This document shows, one piece after another, positions 1-13,065 of a stretch of DNA of 64,000 nt (positions within the stretch are counted from its first letter, which is position 1; every line of letters starts with the position of its first letter). Source of the DNA: Toxoplasma gondii ME49 (taxonomy: Eukaryota > Apicomplexa > Conoidasida > Eucoccidiorida > Sarcocystidae); the NCBI RefSeq assembly GCF_000006565.2, contig NC_031477.1:1334043-1398042 (forward strand), in the 5' to 3' direction. A program made the translations under genes and the position numbers. The notes beneath the pieces are model-generated. The model searched no databases, was not told the DNA's origin, and saw only the letters and a program-made list of their open reading frames with translations.

Positions 1-3000
1 CTGCCCCTCTCCTCGGGGGGCTCTGGGCGGACTGCGGATGTGTGTACAGGCAACCCCCGTAAAGATGGAACGCTGGGAAGTGCCAGCAGCTCTTGCCTTG
101 CTCCCCAACCGCCCACGAAGTCGGCACGAACACACAATGTAGTGGCTTCTCCAGAATCACGGCGAGCCCCTCTCAGCCGGTCCCGGGGCCTCACACACGT
201 CCCCGGAGGTCCGCCAGGTTCCCCCCGGGCCAGGGCGGGGACATCCGGGCTTGTGGTGGCTCCTGTGCCGCGACTCATATCAGCTCTAGAGGGCGAATTC
301 GTTGTGCAGGTGAGGAGAAAGGTCAGGGTTTGGACGGGGGATGTTCGGAACCGCCTGTGTCACAAAAAAACTCTCGCTGTCTGTCTGCAAGACTCCAAGC
401 TCCCAGACGGGTTGGATTACAACACTTGCTTAGTGTCACCTTCGGCAGAGAAGAACGTTGCGGGTCAAGCACACACACACACACAAACTAAAAACGCCTG
501 AATTGTAGGAAAGGAGGACTGCGGCTCCGAGACACCAACCCTTCGCAATAGGTGATGCCAACTGAACCAGCGCGTGTTTACTTGCCACTAGACTTCGTGG
601 AAAAGACCGCATGCATGTCAAGAACCACAGCTGTTGTTATGGACGCACGGGAACAACCGTGAATCGTTTCGGCTTACCCAGGAGTGTGCGGTTACATTGA
701 TAGAATTAGGGTTTCCGCTCATGCACAACTCCCATTTTGATGGAGGGCAACTGGGATTCCTCACAGTTTCTCTCCCTCTTCAGGTCGGATGCGGAGAGGC
801 ACACACATTGATTCTGACTTTACAAGGAACGATGTATGCGTTCGGCAACGCCCGTAAGCACCGGCACTGGCAAGCCGAGTCTACGAGGGCCTGGCGTCCA
901 AAAGGTTGTTGCGTCGTACTACTTTAGACAGAGGCTAGCTTGACAGTTTCTCAGCTTTTCTAATAAGGCCGTTGAGACTGTGCTTGGCCATCTACAGCGG
1001 CGATTCAGAGAGAGCCTCACGAAAACGCGGAGTAGATCAGACCCTGCTGCAAGACCTAGACCTTTCTGCACGGATTGCGAGCTTGGGCTATAGCTTCTGC
1101 CCTAGAGGAAACTTTGGATCTCCAACCGCATCTGCATCATTCCAGTAAAGAATTCCCGACTTTCAGTATCGTAACCGAATTGGTGTTTGTTTGGAAGCTG
1201 TAGCCCTGAAACTGTTGGTGGAGGGCAGGCAAAGAACACATCCGGTAGTGCGGTCTGGCATTAGAGGCCATTCTATCAAGTTAAAACGTTGCTTATGGAC
1301 CAACACTACGCCTCCACTGTGTCTGTCACTGTATAGAAAACGGCCGGCTTGGCATTCCGCGTCCAGTAGATGCGCTGGGGTCCCCGTCGGATGACCAAGG
1401 ACTGGCGTCACTTCACAGGATCCGCGAGAGAGGCGGCCTCTATGCGAACTATTCGGTTCCTCAACTCATCACTGGAATTCCCAAAGTTCGTGTCATCACC
1501 GTAGGCGCTGCCTTCAACGCATGCATCGGTGAGGGAACCTCGAAACCCCAAACGACTGCAATTTACAAATAACGACGAACTATGAACCACACAACATGAA
1601 AACAACTAGGCATTCTACCCGACGCCCTCATGGCCCATGCAGTTCACAAATGCTGGCGGACTCTGCTTCCGCTGGCGTTACATTACACCCTCTGCTCTCT
1701 CATGGCGCTTCCTGTTCGTCCCCTAACTAACTCGACTAGAGTATTTTTCCGCTGGCAGCTCCTTAGCATACGGTCGCTTGCCCGGCACTGTAGTGCTCGT
1801 CTAAATGGTATTGTCTTTTCTTGAAAACCGAAATGTCTCCTCTCCAGATGATCGCGACTGTCTGTATACCTGGGGGTCGAACGCCGCTGGGCAGCTCGGT
1901 CTTGGCCACACTGACGATGTGTGGCAACCCCAGAAGGTCGAGACGTTCAAAATCCCTCTTTTGCAAGTGAGACATCTCAGACTGTCGATCGGACGGGAGT
2001 GATATGCAAGGAAAGACAGTTTGCTTTTATCCTGGGAAGTTGAACCGTCGCCGCACTTTCTGCGAAGTCCGACCAACTAGGGTAATGGATACTCTAGGCT
2101 TTTCGGCAGTAGGAAGGCGCCACGTCAATACACACGAGAGAGCACCTGGATGCTTGCTACTCGACCACTCGTGCTTTTCGGCTCTGAACGGAAACTGATA
2201 CTTGAAGATGGCAGTGTGCTATATTAGAAAGACAGGGTAACTTCTCACAGAGTGTCTAAGTGCTAGGAGCCGTGAATTCTAGTCCTGACTCTCCAAGAAC
2301 AATATGAGGACGACAGAGCTTTCCTTTCTTCCGCACATGACAGTTGGAATAAATCGCTACTTCCCCTGTATCGCCATCTCCTCCATCGTGTGCGATTTCA
2401 CGCAATACGTTTCCAGGCGAGTTGCGGGAAAAACCACCTTCTCGTCCTCAACTACGACGGCCAAGTTTTCGCCACTGGGGATGGGGGCGAGGGCCGCTTA
2501 GGCCTCGGTGACACCCACAGTAGGCACTCGTTTGAGCGGTAAGACAAAACAGAAAAGTTTGCGGAAGGTTCCATCCAAGCATTACTAGAGTTATATAGGC
2601 GACAATGATCCCACGATTTTAGAGCGGTCGGTGCAGAATATCAAACCATCTACTAATTAAGTGAGTTAAGTAATCCAGGGTTGAACGGTGTACGTATTAT
2701 TGTGTTACGGTTCTATCACTCCATTTCAACAATTCGACGGTGGACACATGGTCTCAGCCACCCTGCCAGAAACGCCCTCGCGTCTGACGGCGGGCGACAG
2801 TGACTCGTCAGGCGCCAGTATGGCCAGTCTGAACTCGATTAGCCTTCGGTTCCGAATGAGTTTCATCGAAAACCTAAGCCTCACATGCTGGATTGATGTT
2901 TCAACCCCGTGTGTCTATAGAGTCACACTGAACCGAGTTCCCCCATTACAGTTTCTAGTGCCTAACTTCCGGTGCTTTGCCGCCGCATTGATGGCGAGAA

Positions 3001-6000
3001 GGAACTTGCGTTTCAGCAGAAAAAAACGCTTCGTCCACAGAGCTCGCATCTTTCCAAGGTACCCCAATCGTTCACCGCAGATCACCTGGCGCCTGACAGC
3101 AGCTTCACAGCGAAGTCTTTGAATTCCTGTCTCCCTTTTTCCGCGGAGACATTCCGCCCCCTTCCCCAAAAACGCTTTCTTGGCGAGTATCAACCCCCAC
3201 CTCGATTTCTCCTGCGCCGCTCGTGTCCGCCTTTCCTGTTTGCAGAATCAAAAGCCTGCCTCCTGTCCGGTTTGTCTGCGCGGGCGGCAGTCACTCAGCT
3301 GCCCTCGACTCCGGACTCCTCGTCTGGACTTGGGGAAGCAACTGCTGCGGGCAACTCGGCCTGGCGAATTGGCAGCCGTCTGCGGCCTTCACCGCGGCTT
3401 CTGTGGTGGCAGATGCTGCGCATGCATTCAATCTGCAGCCTCAGGAAACAAAGGGCAAGACGCAAGACCGAGCGGTGCCTTCACGCACGGAGAGCTCGAG
3501 AGAACCTGTTCTGAGTGTCTGGGGAAAGGGGAAAGGATGCGGAGAGGAAGGCCTGCTGAAACAGCAGAACAGCCGAGGAAAGCGCGAGAAACGCGCAGGC
3601 AGAGAGCCTGTTAAGACGAGCAATGACGGCGACGAAGAAGACAAAACACATCGAGATGCTCGCAAATCAATCCTCACTGCATACTGTCTAGCCGAAGGCC
3701 ACGAAAGCCTCTCTGTGAAGCCGCAGGTAAGCACGGTCTACCTAGTTGCACTGGTCTCGAATTCAAAAGACGGATACATTAACGCACATACGAGAAGGGG
3801 GACCTCTCTCGTTAACTTCCCTTTATATCTGCGATGCTTTTACCCACTCGAAACACAGAGAGAAGGTTTCCGCTCCTCTTGCATCGATGATTCGCTTCAT
3901 CACAACACAATCACCGATCAAAAGAAGGAAGAGAACAAACTTGTCCTCCTAAGTCTGGTGGTGGACAGAAGTCATCGTGAAAGCCCTCGGCAATCACGCT
4001 TCGAACTTGCCCGGAATGCCGACTTTAAACATGCACGGGTAAAGTAGAACCATCACAAGAAGAACAACGAACTTCTCAAAACCTACATCTCCAATAGATT
4101 CTCCACGTAACTCTGTAAAGCGATATTTCTCCCAGACAGAAGCACGCCTGTGTCACCATTTCTAAAATTATGAGTATATACGTATATATATATATGCATA
4201 TATCTATATATCTAGATCGATGCATAGACATCTGTATTGATATGCCTATGTATATATGGCAGCATTTAGGTTTTTGTGTCTCTGTAGAGTGACGTGTGGC
4301 TTTGCCGAGAGGACTGGAGATCCCCTTGTTTCGTCCACGCGTTCTGTTCCGTTCTTTCTTGTTGGTTTGTGCCTCGTAAAGATCAAAGGAAGACAAGGTC
4401 CTCTGCTTATCACATTTGAACAGACAGTTTCTCCCCGCACAAGTGATCTGTGATCCTGAAATACGTCCCTCAAACCGAAGAAACCGAGACACTGTAGTAC
4501 CTAGGATAATGAACATGGAAAGACACTGTAGTACCTCGAGTGCTGAATAGGACTTCATCTGCGAGCCATTTAGGTGGTGGAATTTCTTCGAGAAAAACAA
4601 GTTGTGACACTCGCCCTGGGCCCCCTCTACTCTTTGGCCGTCACTCTCCACGGCTTCGTCTACGCTTGGGGAGGCCACGAGCAAGGGCAGCTTGGTCTCC
4701 CAGATCGACTCGACAACCAGGTGAGGAAGCGTCTCCTTCTGCGGAGACAGGCGAGCGGCGGGATATAGAAAAGACAGAGAATGGCCCTGTGGGAAGTGAA
4801 GTTGCAAAATGGTTATGCTGAAGTCTGTACTCACATGCCCAGTGGTGTTCCTAATCAGTAAATCAACAAAAGAAGGTTTTTTGGTAGGTGGCTCTGGTAC
4901 TGCTTGCCGAGTGACCAGGTGTAGCGATCAATCGCAAACGTCGACGTCTGTAAATGACATAAACAGACGCACAGAACTTCATACACTTCATGGTGGTACA
5001 TACACCGACGTATGCTTACATAATCTCTTCGTATCTACAGATATACATAAAGATATATATATATATATATATATATGGGTGGTGAATAAGTTCTGCGCTT
5101 CATAGTGGACATCCGTGTGTAGACTGGGGAGTCACGACTAGGGGAAACAACCTTTCACATTTGTGTCGGTTCTTTTTCCACAGAGAACGTTGGAGGGCTG
5201 CATGTGCACCCCAGAGAGGGGTAAATGCATCGATGGTCGGACGTCCTGTTGCATGAAGACAAACTGTTTGACATACACTCCTCAACGCATGCCTTCGGAA
5301 GCCGAGCGTCTCATTCTGTCTGTGGAATGGTCCGTCCCCTGCATGCTTTTGCCTTCTCTCTTTCGCAGCCGATGCCTGTTTTGGTTCCGGCATTTCTCTT
5401 TTCGCCAGCAGTTCAGGTCTTTGCGAGTCCGTGCAGCAACTGCAGTTTCGTCTCGTCTGTTGCAGATGTGATAAATCCCTTTCTACCGGTCTCTGTCTCA
5501 AACTCTCCCCTCGGCGCTGGCTCGCCGTCGGCTTCGAGATCCGCCAGTTGCTGTTCGCCTTCCGCATTTCCTGGGGCTTCTTCTTCTGAAAGGTCGAGAC
5601 TTAGCAAATGCGATCCAGAGACAGAGGCCTCGCGAGCGGCTACTTCGTCTTCGGTCTCCACCGGGACCGTGTCGAGTCGCGCTCGGCGCACTGCCTCCTT
5701 TTCTCGCTCTCCAACCGGCACAAGTGGGACTGTTAGCTTGCCTCTGTCACCTCGACCTGGGCGAGAAACGGAGAGAAACGGTGACTGCTGGGGGGATCGA
5801 AGGACCGAGAAAGTCGAGCCGCGACGCAGCGCTTCTTCTTCGCCGAGACAGAGAGACTCGGGAGACAGCGGAACAGCCAGGCGACGTTCGAGAGTCGAGG
5901 CGAGGCGTCCATCACTCCTTGGGAGAAAACACCGAGAGGGGCGAGACAGGTCTGAGGAGAGAAGAGATCGCAGAAGAAAAACAGATTCTCGCGAGAGCAG

Positions 6001-6637
6001 AGTCGAGAGGAGATCAAGTCCGAGAGAAAAGACAGAAGGCAGAAGGCTCAAGACCGAGGAGAAGAGAGACGGGAGAAGATCACCGTCTAGAGAGAAGCGA
6101 GAGGAGACAAGATCCGTTTCGAGAGAGAAGCGAGAGGAAAGGAGAGATCAGAAAGGAGGCAGTCTCAGTCGCCTTACGCGTCGTCGAGGAGCGGTGAATG
6201 TATCGGAGACTGTGGAAGCCGAGACACACGCGTCTGGCTCTGCAGGCAGGCTGTGCGCGAGATACTCACGATCACCATCTCAACAGACAAGCGAGCGGGG
6301 AAAGAGCGTCGCAGAAACGAGGAAGAGCAGAGACTGGCAAGGACGAGAAAGCGAGCGATGCAAGGGAGATGATGAAGAGGAAGCACTCAGTGGCGACGGC
6401 GAAGAAGGCCTGAGAGAGGAAAGTCGAGACGGAGGACGCAGAAGGAGAACGGAGATGCACCACTCGATGAAGCGCGAAGACGCGGCTGCTGCCTCGGAAA
6501 GAATCGCACAAAATCGACGAATCGGCCATGCCAGTTGCAGAGGAGGACCGCTCAATCTCAGAAATGCATCCAACCCGTGGGCGATTCACCTGAAAACTGT
6601 TGGTGTCGAAACAAGGAAGCTTTCAAACGGTTCTTAG
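1..6637 (+). CDS. RCC1-repeat (beta-propeller) protein with Arg/Ser/Glu-rich tail, 5' partial
   Basis: Eight exons join in one frame: <1-309, 784-853, 1337-1528, 1848-1966, 2417-2538, 3246-3726, 4574-4720 and 5369-6637. This gives at least 902 residues, and the frame is open at base 1, so the start lies upstream. Exons 2-8 carry RCC1 blades, seen as repeats of 'V.CG..H...L...G..y.wG....GQLGL'. Examples are CGEAHTLILTLQGTMYAFG (exon 2), YTWGSNAAGQLGLG (exon 4), WTWGSNCCGQLGL (exon 6) and YAWGGHEQGQLGL (exon 7). Exon 6 adds about 125 residues of charged insertion after its blade. The last exon leaves the propeller near 5460 and becomes a roughly 390-residue Ser-, then Arg/Glu/Ser-rich tail. RCC1 proteins include the Ran exchange factor and many scaffolds. 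Nothing here proves Ran exchange activity, and the SR-like tail suggests a nuclear role (inference). A longer 3' end using the exon-like pieces after 7.4 kb cannot be excluded. Confidence 0.85.
4174..4262. repeat. TA-rich island in RCC1-gene intron 6
   Basis: Alternating TA with interspersed GCATATATC blocks. Confidence 0.7.
4992..5006. repeat. Quasi-palindrome copy in an RCC1-gene intron
   Basis: GGTGGTACATACACC: both arms intact, with one extra base in the centre. Clearly non-coding. Confidence 0.7.
5053..5076. repeat. (AT)12 microsatellite in RCC1-gene intron 7
   Basis: Uninterrupted AT dinucleotides, 47 bases after a quasi-palindrome copy. Confidence 0.85.
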
Positions 6638-7370
6638 AAACTAAGCGTTGCAAACAGTCCTGGAACAACAAGAAAAAGAAACGCGTGGTGGAGACAAGGA
6701 TCTACAGTATTGAAGGAGAAAGAGAGAAATGCACACAACGCCCAAAGAATCTCTCTTCTCTTTCTCAAGCTGTCTACAGACTCGACCCCTGTGTTGTGAA
6801 GTCTGAATGTCCTTCTGGCTTGGCTCTTTCTTCGAGCGCTCAACGTCCTTCTGTGTCTCGTCTCGAGTCTTGTCTTCATTTGCCCAGACCTATTATACAC
6901 AAGCACGCACACCCGTCTTCACGCACAAACGTACGTATATGCGAGTATTTACTTCTACAAATATGCAGAGACATTGGTGGCTTTTCGAAGAGCGAGAACG
7001 GTAGCACCGGGGCATTCTTCTATTGATGATTCAGTATCCTAACCTCTGTGTGTATCAATCCGAGGGCTCTGTGTCTCTCATGTGGACATCATCTTTGCTG
7101 ACGTGTATGTCTCTCGGACAACGACTAAAAGCGTTCTTCTGTTGATCGCGTTCTGGAAGGAATTTCCTGAAATGAAGTGAAACAAGGCTTATGATACTTA
7201 TCCAGCCTGCGAACAACTGTTGGGGTCTCAAAACAAGTCTTTCCTCAATGTGTTTACGAGTTGTGGTAAACAGTGTGCACTCGAGTTTGGACTAGGCCAA
7301 CAGCGAAATCGCTTTCGTTACCATGTCCTTTTGCGTCTGCCTTTTTCTGTGTTTTCTTGTCTGCATCTAC
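6638..7370. other. 3' flank of the RCC1-repeat gene, no gene seen
   Basis: No convincing open frame and no repeat island. It probably holds the 3' UTR of the upstream gene or an intron, if that gene continues. Confidence 0.4.
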
Positions 7371-7807
7371 AGGATCGGTGACGAGTGAGTTCTCTGGACC
7401 GTCGTTTTTCTTCCGTGTCTCAGTCGTCTCCCTCGCCACGAGTTCGGCTCCGCCGTTTTCCTTTGGGTTCCGCAGTGTTCTGTCTGCCTCCTCAGTCGTT
7501 TTCTTCTCTATCTATTGGGGCGCGTCCGCCTTCGGGGCGAGGTGATGAGGAGACACATGCAGACGCGGACCAAGTCTCACTGCATTACCGAAACACAGTT
7601 GAGACGAAACCGTCGCAGAAAAGAACGTCGTCCGTCGCTTCTTCCGACCGCTGAAGTGACTGACTCTTCGTTCCTTCCCACCCTACGCAGCTTCCTGTGT
7701 TGTCATTCCTGTGTTGTCACCTCTCTCTTCTCTCCGCTTCCGTTCCTTTATTCTTTCGCCCGGTCTCAGTCTTTTCTGGAAATCCCGTCCTCTCCTCTCG
7801 GCTCTCC

Positions 7808-8044
7808 ATGTCCAGATTTGGAAGTTGGTATCGCCGCCTCGAGGAAACAGAAGAAGCAGAGCGACAAGCGGCGGACCTTCGCTACCGGTTGCGCCGTGGA
7901 GAAGAGAGAATGGAACTGTTGAAAAAACTGTCTTCTCGCGCAGAGAAATCGAACAAGCAGGTGCACACAACAAAGACTCCCGCCGTCAGACGCGGTCGCA
8001 GCGCCCCAGAAGAGGCCGAACCGGAGAAGAAAACAAAAGCGTGA
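7808..8044 (+). CDS. Short charged coiled-coil exon or small protein
   Basis: From an ATG at 7808 there is a 78-codon frame ending at TGA 8042-8044. It has a heptad-like charged stretch (RRLEETEEAERQAADLRYRL, then EERMELLKKLSSRAEK) and a basic/acidic tail. A pyrimidine-rich acceptor (ctctccatgtccag) falls just inside the frame at about 7817, so this may be the last exon of a longer gene and not a stand-alone ORF. The composition is protein-like, but I recognise no family. It could belong to the RCC1-repeat gene upstream or to an unresolved gene running to about 10.9 kb. Confidence 0.3.
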   Translation: MSRFGSWYRRLEETEEAERQAADLRYRLRRGEERMELLKKLSSRAEKSNKQVHTTKTPAVRRGRSAPEEAEPEKKTKA

Positions 8045-8215
8045 GAGATACAGAAAACTCAAAAATAAACGAAAAACGAATCACGTTTCCTTTCTCAAAC
8101 GTAAACCGCGTTTCGTTCAAACACACTGCAATCTATATCTAAACGTGTAACCAAATGCAGTCCCCCTGCCATACAAATAAACCTACATACATATGTATTT
8201 GCATATGTGTGCATG

Positions 8216-8238
8216 AAATATATATATATATATATATT
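8216..8238. repeat. (TA)n microsatellite
   Basis: Short uninterrupted TA run in the unresolved stretch. Confidence 0.8.
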
Positions 8239-9475
8239 TCTATTTATGTAGGTGCATGTATCTATGTGTACGCATATAGATCTATACGTATAAATATTGA
8301 TACGTATAAATATTGGTATGAAGTCGACGTCATTGAGAACAGCTGGGTTTGCATTCACAGGTGTCTGTACCGGTCTATGAGTCGTTGCCGGTTTCCTTTG
8401 TTTGTTTGACGTCGTTTACATGTGATTGCGTGCGGGTATGCATGTTTGAATACTCCGTAAATGTCTTTGTCTACCATGCATTCAGAGACCAACGTGGGGT
8501 CCGATTTGTTCTCATTTGGGTTCTGCGAACTTCCCGCTGACATTGTGCCGCGCAGGTGCAATTCCTCTAGGCCGATCTCTCCACATGCGTCGACGAGAAC
8601 AGACCCAGTTTTCTCCAGCATCTCTTCGAAGGAAGAAAGTGAGGAAACGAAGGCGAAGGGGAAGGACCAGAGGGCGAGGACATGAAGGAATCGCGGAGGC
8701 AGGAAGTGGATGGGGGCAATGGAAAGGACTCGAATTAAGCTAAGAAGCGAAAAGCGAGCATTTGGAGAGAAGAAAAAGACAAAGAATGATGAGACTAGAG
8801 AAGGGAGACAGAGGAGGAGCATGAGGCCTCCATTTTCACCATGACCCACGAGCGACGTCAAAGAATATACCGCTTTCTTCATCCCCTTCATCCCTTCCAC
8901 ATCCTCACCTTTAGGGTCTCCATATCTTCTTCTCCTTTTGCTTGACAATCAATCAAGTGCGACGTTCCTGTCGTTTGGATTTCCTTTTGCCTGATGCAGG
9001 TTTTGCGAAGACGGCCGATACGCGACAGCCCCGGCGCGCGGCATGTCTCTTCTCTGCCTCGTGTCGCAAACGAGAAGTGAATCGTTTTCGTCAACTTCAT
9101 TCTGTTCATGTCCGCGGTTCGCAGGGAGAGAAAGTCGTTCAAATTGATGTTTCGTCTCTCGACTTTCTCCCTCCCGCTTGTTGGCCGGTACGACAAACGC
9201 CAGTCGGACGGCGCATGCAGAAAGAAATGCTGCTGCCCGAGAAGGAGGCGGAAGAACCTGAACAGTTGCCAAGCTCTCAAGGATGCGTTTCGTATTTTCA
9301 TGCAAGCCAGCTCACGAATATGCAGCTCACGCGTCCATGCAGTTGCAAATGAACCAACGCATCTGCTCCTCCCAACTCATGTCCAACATTCGTGTGCCTA
9401 TTCACACGCATAGAGACAACATTCTACACCGTTATATACGCAGATCCATAAATACATCACCTGTAGCGTAATTGC

Positions 9476-9640
9476 TATATATCTAAATCTATCCATCCAT
9501 CTCTATCTATATCCATCCATATCTATCTATATCCATCCAACTCTATCTATATCCAACCATATCTATCTATATCCATCCAACTCTATCTATATATCCAACC
9601 ATATCTATCAAACTGTATGCATATATACATATATACATAT
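9476..9640. repeat. Imperfect tetranucleotide repeat (TATC/ATCC)
   Basis: About 160 bases of 'atctatctatatccatccat' variants followed by TA-rich sequence with TATGCA blocks. Confidence 0.8.
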
Positions 9641-10579
9641 ATGCATTCGCATATGCATACATATTCATGTGGTACATGCCACACAGCTACATCGATATGT
9701 GTGTATGATTTTGGCGTAGGCTGCTCGCTACGTATGTCACAGTGATCTTCACTTCACATGCGTCTACTCTGGCGTTCAGCCTTTTTGTGTAAGCGTCCAC
9801 ATGCAGATACTGTGAGTCCTCTTTCTTCTTGGGAGCGTCCTCGCTTTCAGAAACATGTCGTTGGTAAAGGAAAAGACAGAGACAGGCGGCGCACCGTCAT
9901 CTGTGTTTCTCTCGAGGCGTCTTGCGTTGTACCGTCTCTGCATCTTTCTTGCGCCTACTGTGTCTGTCCTTCTCCACTCGGAATTCTTCGTTAGTCCACT
10001 TTTTTTTTCGCTCCGCGCTCTTCCTTTGCTGCCTCCTTCGTTGCTTTTCCATACAAGGAAGCCGTGGAAACAGCAGCTGCGGCTGCATGCATTGCTCCTT
10101 CGAAGCGGCGACTGGCGGCCGGGCGGGCACTCGACCCAGCGTCCTGGGGCGCCCTCGCGCATGCAGCTTCTCCAAGAAAAGAAACAGATCTTTCCTCGCC
10201 ATTCCAGGCAGAGCCCCCTCAATTCCTTGTTCCCTGGAAGCGGTGGAATCCCAGAACTGGAGAAGTCAGCGCTCTGCTTCCTCGCTGGTCGCAAATCTCG
10301 AGAGTGGCATGTCTCCACAACTTTTTCTCTCTCTCCTTCTGCTGCTATTTACGCCTGCGGCTCTGCTGTTCGTGGTGCCTATCAGGCGACACCCATCACT
10401 CTGTGTATCTGCGCGTATACGCATATATATATATATATTTATATTCATGTCACTGTATGTCTATCCATGTATGTGTGTACGCATGCATATTTGTGACAGT
10501 TCATGAAGAAATAAGAGTACTTTTACCAAGGAGGCTGGACGATTCTTTCTGTGCCGACACAAACCTTTGCTGCATCTTC

Positions 10580-10582
<3 letters not shown>

Positions 10583-10612
<30 letters not shown>
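10583..10612. repeat. (AT)15 microsatellite
   Basis: Uninterrupted AT run. Confidence 0.85.
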
Positions 10613-10616
<4 letters not shown>

Positions 10617-11099
10617 AAGTAAAAAGATGTAGACACATATGCATCTGGTGATAGACAAGAGACAAGTGAATAGGGCAAACTGCGTAGATGAATATCATCA
10701 TCTACCGAGATATGCGCATCGAGTTTTAGCTTCGTGGAACAAGTGACTTTTTTCGTTTGTGTCTGTTGCTTTTAGGCCATTCCGCTGTACTCGAACGCCG
10801 TTCTGTTGCAGTGCACCTTCACGCCGACGGAGACGTCCGCTCGGCTGTACCGATGACGTTTCGAAAGAACACTGCAGGCTCCGGCGAGCGACAAACGCCC
10901 ACACACAGACTCTTCTTTTTTAGACGAGCCTTTTCCCAGAAAACGCGAGAGAAAACGGTGGAAGCGAAACGGATGAACTCTGGGCGATGCCGACGATTCC
11001 TACGTCTCCGTCTGTGGACACATGCATACACAATAGGACTAAATACCACTTGTGGAAACATCCCCATTTATAAACAAATGTATAAATCTACATATATGT

Positions 11100-11138
11100 A
11101 CATATATCTATCTATCTATGCATATATCTATCTATCTA

Positions 11139-11177
<39 letters not shown>

Positions 11178-11180
11178 GCG
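11100..11180. repeat. TA/TATC island with 20-bp duplication
   Basis: catatatctatctatctatg occurs twice head to tail (11101-11120, 11121-11140), then a long TA run. Confidence 0.85.
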
Positions 11181-11930
11181 GTCGCAGGTGTGTGTGAATT
11201 CACAAGATGGCTGTGCAGACCTGTACATATGCGAGGATGCGTTCTGCGTTACACTTCCTTTGAGGCGGTTCTTCGCGTAACAAGAAGCCCTGTGTGCCAC
11301 CGGAAAGAAACGACGCTCAGCTGCAGGCGAAGGCGCTTTGCGGCCCAACGAGTTATCCCCTGCTCTGCCCCGCTTTAAATATCTCGTACTCTTAACACAG
11401 AGTCAAGAGGGCGTTGCATCCCCGTCATTGTATGTCGTAACCACAGTCTCTTCAGCGCTGCTTCGTGAAACCTGGGGTACGGCGACAAAAATAGGTGTGA
11501 CATACTTTGAGGGAGAACTCGACGATGCACAAAGCAGACCAGCGAGACAGAGAGAGACCGGACGCGTTCAAATCGGTAGAGAATGCCGAAACCGGAAGTC
11601 ACTGAGCGGGCAGAGAAAAACCAGGCGCTTCAGCGTCTCAGGCAGAGCGCCGAATTCAACGCCAGCCAGAGGACTCTCCTCCCATTCGATTTCTGTCAAA
11701 CCGTGTCACGAAAGCTACCAGTGGCCGACAGCCTTTCGTAGGCATCTGCATATTACAGATACAACCAAAGTATACATAGACGACGAGTTGGACCACTGGT
11801 TTCGATCTTGAAGGTCGTTGTTTACCTGTAAACACATGCATAACTCGAGATGCTCAAAAACATGTTTGACGTCCTCTGCAGACTACATGTAGATCTACAT
11901 GGGCAAACCTGTATCTATATCTGTATAAAC

Positions 11931-12082
11931 CATATATATATATATATATATATACTTTAATGTAGTAATATATATAGATATCTATCTGTATACGTATATA
12001 TATATATAAATATACTTTAATGTAGTAATATATATAGATATCTATCTGTATACGAATATATATATATATATATATATATATT
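11931..12082. repeat. 60-bp tandem duplication within a TA island
   Basis: 11951-12000 and 12011-12060 are near-identical at a 60-base offset, including the unique core actttaatgtagtaat. Confidence 0.85.
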
Positions 12083-13065
12083 AAATGCGTGTGATGGGAA
12101 GTGTCGACGCCCATGCGCCTGCATGAGTGAACTCTCGTTCTCCTGGCGAGGAAGCAGATCTGGTTGTGTGGAAACTCTAGGCGAAGGCGAAGGATCTTTT
12201 TTTCCAGAGCGTATCCTCTCCGCTCAGTCCGCGTCTCTCAACCACGGCGGACCTGCTTAGACGACGGCAGAGTCACGCGAAGGCGGTTCGGGAGGAAAAG
12301 AAGAGTTGTAGGGAAACAGGGAGAAGAGAGGACAGCGCGACGGAGACAAGAGAGGTGGAAATGCAAGTTGGAAACGAAGGCATGTCTCGCCAACACTCGC
12401 TCGTACACTCGCCTTTACAGTTGAGCCAAGGGAAGACAGGCTCGCGCCGCAAACAACCCATGCACTGCAGAGAAGAATGGGGACTCTCTCCATTGAACTG
12501 TGGAATTTCGACGAACTTAAAAAACCTACACTTCACCACGCGAAGTACAGCCTTGAGCTTCACACGCACGAGAACACACAGAAGCCGTTCGGCCGGCTTG
12601 ATGGGGAGACGCCACTGGGTCTCTTGTTGCCAGATGGACGAAGAAAAGTCCAGTCGATCCCTTCCTTATTATCTCTCCTGCTCTCTTTCTCTCGTCAGCA
12701 TGTCCGCGCGAGTTCTCTCTCCTCCCGTGTTCGCCACACAGTTGCTCTCTTTCTTTTCGTCGGCTCTCAACTTTTCTCCACACGATGATCTCGCTCTCCC
12801 TCTTTTCTGTTCACTCTCATCGCTCCCCCCACTCTCCCTCAGCTCTCGTCTTTGCATCTGTCGTCTGTTTTCTCCTTTCCTGTCGTCTGTTTTCTCCTTT
12901 CCTGTCATCTGTTCTCTCCTCTCCTGTATTTCTCGCTCGCCTTCTGCCGTGTTGCTGTCTGTCTGGGAGTCTCTCTTTCATCTCTCTGTCTCTGCTCCGC
13001 TCCTCGTTCTGTCTCCCTCTCGAGCCTTTCTCCTTCTCGGCTCTCTTCGCTCTGCTCTGCGCGCT

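Larger units (their letters stand above)
8045..10860 (+). other. Unresolved stretch with several exon-like pieces
   Basis: Three pieces look coding but could not be joined. About 9127-9190 follows a 'cggttcgcag' acceptor, reads EKVVQIDVSSLDFLPPACWP and meets a GTACGA donor. About 10056-10320 follows 'ccatacaag' and reads an Ala/Arg/Pro-rich frame. About 10776-10855 follows 'ttgcttttag', reads IPLYSNAVLLQCTFTPTETS and then soon reaches a stop. If real, they form a plus-strand gene ending near 10855. Between them lie TA and TATC repeats. No family is recognised. Transcript data would settle it. Confidence 0.25.
10861..13065. other. Repeat-rich spacer, no gene recognised
   Basis: It holds TA islands (11100-11180, 11931-12082), a 60-bp tandem duplication and a pyrimidine-rich stretch (about 12660-13060) that precedes the PRP38 stop on the minus strand. 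The last part is probably the PRP38 3' UTR. A plus-strand frame at 11338-11811 has no recognisable features. Confidence 0.5.

Noticed and set aside
2970..3120. Possible extra RCC1 exon after 'cccattacag'
   Set aside because: In the required phase it meets TAG at once. The acceptor at 3245 gives perfect RCC1 continuity.
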